From: Bacteroidales bacterium
GTDB taxonomy: Bacteria > Bacteroidota > Bacteroidia > Bacteroidales > VadinHA17
Length of the DNA stretch: 7,324 nucleotides
Assembly (NCBI GenBank): GCA_016936695.1
Contig: JAFGXK010000126.1
Coordinates: forward strand, 1-7,324
Reading direction: 5' to 3'
Shown piece by piece: positions 6,302-7,324 of the stretch. Both the position numbers and the translations under genes were made by a program. Below the pieces are notes generated by a model. The model saw only the letters and a program-made list of their open reading frames with translations, searched no databases and had not been told where the DNA came from. The first letter of the stretch is position 1, and each line of letters begins with the position of its first letter.

Positions 6302-6344
6302 CATTTTTTTTTTATTAAATGATAACCCTGACCGGAAAAAGATG

Positions 6345-7121
6345 CTAAGTGTAAACAGCAATCTGGCCCTTGCGCGGAACTGCCCTGTAGAGGATCTTTG
6401 CATCGGCCTTTGGCAGTCTGATCTTTATGAAGGGATGATATTCGGGAACCCGGAGCATGGCTAAACTCTTAATGTAACTCCATGTTGTCCTGAACCGGTC
6501 CCTGAGGTCAAAGAAGAATAACTGACGACGGTCGCTTTTCAGCGTGTCGGTGGTTTGATAAACATAAATCCTGATTCCGTTGTCCATTGCCAGGATATAA
6601 TTGACAGGCTCATAATCGGAAGTGTCGGGAATAATATCAGGTTTGAATTCACTTGTATCTTTTGGTGCCATTTTGATCATCAGCGGTTCCTTCTTTATGG
6701 TTGCCAGGTCGCTTACAATGTTCATCGGTGAGGCCAACATCGACGAAATTGCATAATCATCCGTTCTTCGAAGTATTCCGCTAATCCTGTAACTGTTGAT
6801 CCTGACAGAATGCACCGTGACACCGCTTATTTCAAGGTTAGCGGTGCTGTCGGAAAGATTAAGCGTCATATAGACCGAATCCGTTTCAGCCATACTTGTT
6901 CTGGCCTGAAGATATGACTTCTCCTTAAGCAAGGCCATATAGGATGAATCTCTGTACAACCGTTCATCAATCTTGTTCTCTGAAGATTCTTCGGGACCAT
7001 ACTTTTGCCGGATATCTTCCAGCTTCCTTCCCGGAGCCATCAGCGACATGATTGTGAACAATCCCAGGATCACCGCTATGATCACCCCCGATGAGATAAG
7101 TTTATTCTTTCTTGTTTTCAT
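6345..7121 (-). CDS. Membrane-anchored periplasmic protein of unknown function, next to L,D-transpeptidase
   Basis: I do not recognise this 258-residue protein. It has a basic start (MKTRKNK), one hydrophobic segment (9-28) and then a hydrophilic, presumably periplasmic part, so it is probably a signal-anchored protein. Residues about 31-75 are charged and may be helical. About 82-113 is strand-rich (SVYMTLNLSDSTANLEISG), loosely recalling the strands that open YkuD-type domains. The end reads LPKADAKILYRAVP with no Cys/His catalytic pair, so it is not itself a transpeptidase. The ATG at 7121 is chosen because GAGGAGG sits 5 nt before it. An in-frame ATG at 7148 would add nine charged residues (MEDKNEEAV) with a much weaker site. 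It lies 46 nt after the L,D-transpeptidase stop on the same strand, so the two are probably co-transcribed and may act together on the cell wall. Confidence 0.8.
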   Translation of the reverse strand: MKTRKNKLISSGVIIAVILGLFTIMSLMAPGRKLEDIRQKYGPEESSENKIDERLYRDSSYMALLKEKSYLQARTSMAETDSVYMTLNLSDSTANLEISGVTVHSVRINSYRISGILRRTDDYAISSMLASPMNIVSDLATIKKEPLMIKMAPKDTSEFKPDIIPDTSDYEPVNYILAMDNGIRIYVYQTTDTLKSDRRQLFFFDLRDRFRTTWSYIKSLAMLRVPEYHPFIKIRLPKADAKILYRAVPRKGQIAVYT

Positions 7122-7133
7122 TACGGCCTCCTC
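7119..7133 (-). promoter_or_regulatory. Strong Shine-Dalgarno deciding the start of the membrane-anchored protein
   Basis: GAGGAGG (7133-7127) with a 5-nt spacer before the ATG at 7121-7119 is the strongest ribosome binding site in the window. It supports this start over the in-frame ATG at 7148. The caveat is that many Bacteroidota genes do not depend on such sites. Confidence 0.6.
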
Positions 7134-7167
7134 ATTTTTGTCTTCCATATTTCTGCCTTTTATGAAA

Positions 7168-7324
7168 TCAGAAAATGTAAACCTTCGAACCTATGGCGAG
7201 AGAATTGTAAATGGCTTTCAGGTCCTCGTCATTAAGCCTGATGCAGCCATGTGTAACGGGCATCCCGAGAAAACGCTTGTAAAGCGTTCCATGAATCAGG
7301 TAACCGTCGCCGATGCTGAGTGCA
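7168..7324 (-). CDS. YkuD-family L,D-transpeptidase, C-terminal 51 residues only
   Basis: The gene enters from the right edge, so only its 3' end is visible. The 51 residues contain the YkuD catalytic core: GYLIHGT supplies the conserved His, and THGCIRLNDED carries the catalytic Cys with its HGCxR motif. The tail (LKAIYNSLAIGSKVYIF) is a typical domain end. Family members cross-link peptidoglycan by 3-3 bonds or attach proteins to it in the periplasm, through a Cys acyl-enzyme intermediate. The N-terminal part, including any signal peptide or peptidoglycan-binding domain, lies outside the window. The gene is followed on the same strand by the membrane-anchored unknown protein. Confidence 0.93.
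   Translation of the reverse strand, partial: ALSIGDGYLIHGTLYKRFLGMPVTHGCIRLNDEDLKAIYNSLAIGSKVYIF

Noticed and set aside
7122..7148. Start at 7148 for the unknown anchored protein
   Set aside because: It would put nine mainly acidic residues before the basic signal-anchor start and has a weak ribosome binding site. The ATG at 7121 has GAGGAGG at ideal spacing. It remains possible.

Overview
The window looks like part of a Bacteroidota chromosome. The grounds are two TAnnTTTG-type -7 promoter elements upstream of genes, A/T-rich leaders with mostly weak Shine-Dalgarno sequences, and a periplasmic/outer-membrane gene content (lipoprotein, L,D-transpeptidase, NupC-type transporter). The phylum is an inference and no finer placement is attempted. 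All six genes I can support lie on the minus strand, so gene order runs from right to left. No RNA gene, CRISPR array, insertion sequence or intergenic stretch over 300 bases was found.

Right part (about 6345-7324): the C-terminal end of a YkuD L,D-transpeptidase with its HGCIRL catalytic motif is followed by a short-spaced gene for an unrecognised membrane-anchored periplasmic protein. Together they look like a small cell-envelope unit. Middle (4987-6264): a concentrative nucleoside transporter (CNT/NupC family) with its own candidate promoter just upstream.

Left part (1-4865): a candidate polysaccharide-degradation unit. It starts with a 1114-residue secreted, probable lipoprotein carrying a complete GH54 alpha-L-arabinofuranosidase domain. 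In place of the usual C-terminal CBM42, the enzyme has a NEW3-like beta-sandwich and a lamin-tail domain that is split by two insertions made of about 40-residue repeats. Its stop codon overlaps by 4 nt (GTGA) the start of a gene for a VKOR-DsbA fusion, a membrane catalyst of disulfide-bond formation. After 67 nt comes the 5' end of another exported protein, whose last visible residues (MSDPFI) resemble the entry to a GH43-type glycosidase domain.

The most notable feature is the pairing of the first two genes. Fungal GH54 enzymes are built around disulfides, including a rare vicinal Cys-Cys at the active site. All those cysteines are present here, and the gene for the disulfide catalyst is translationally coupled directly behind. 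The inferred picture is a surface or periplasmic arabinan/arabinoxylan debranching enzyme that brings its own folding oxidase.
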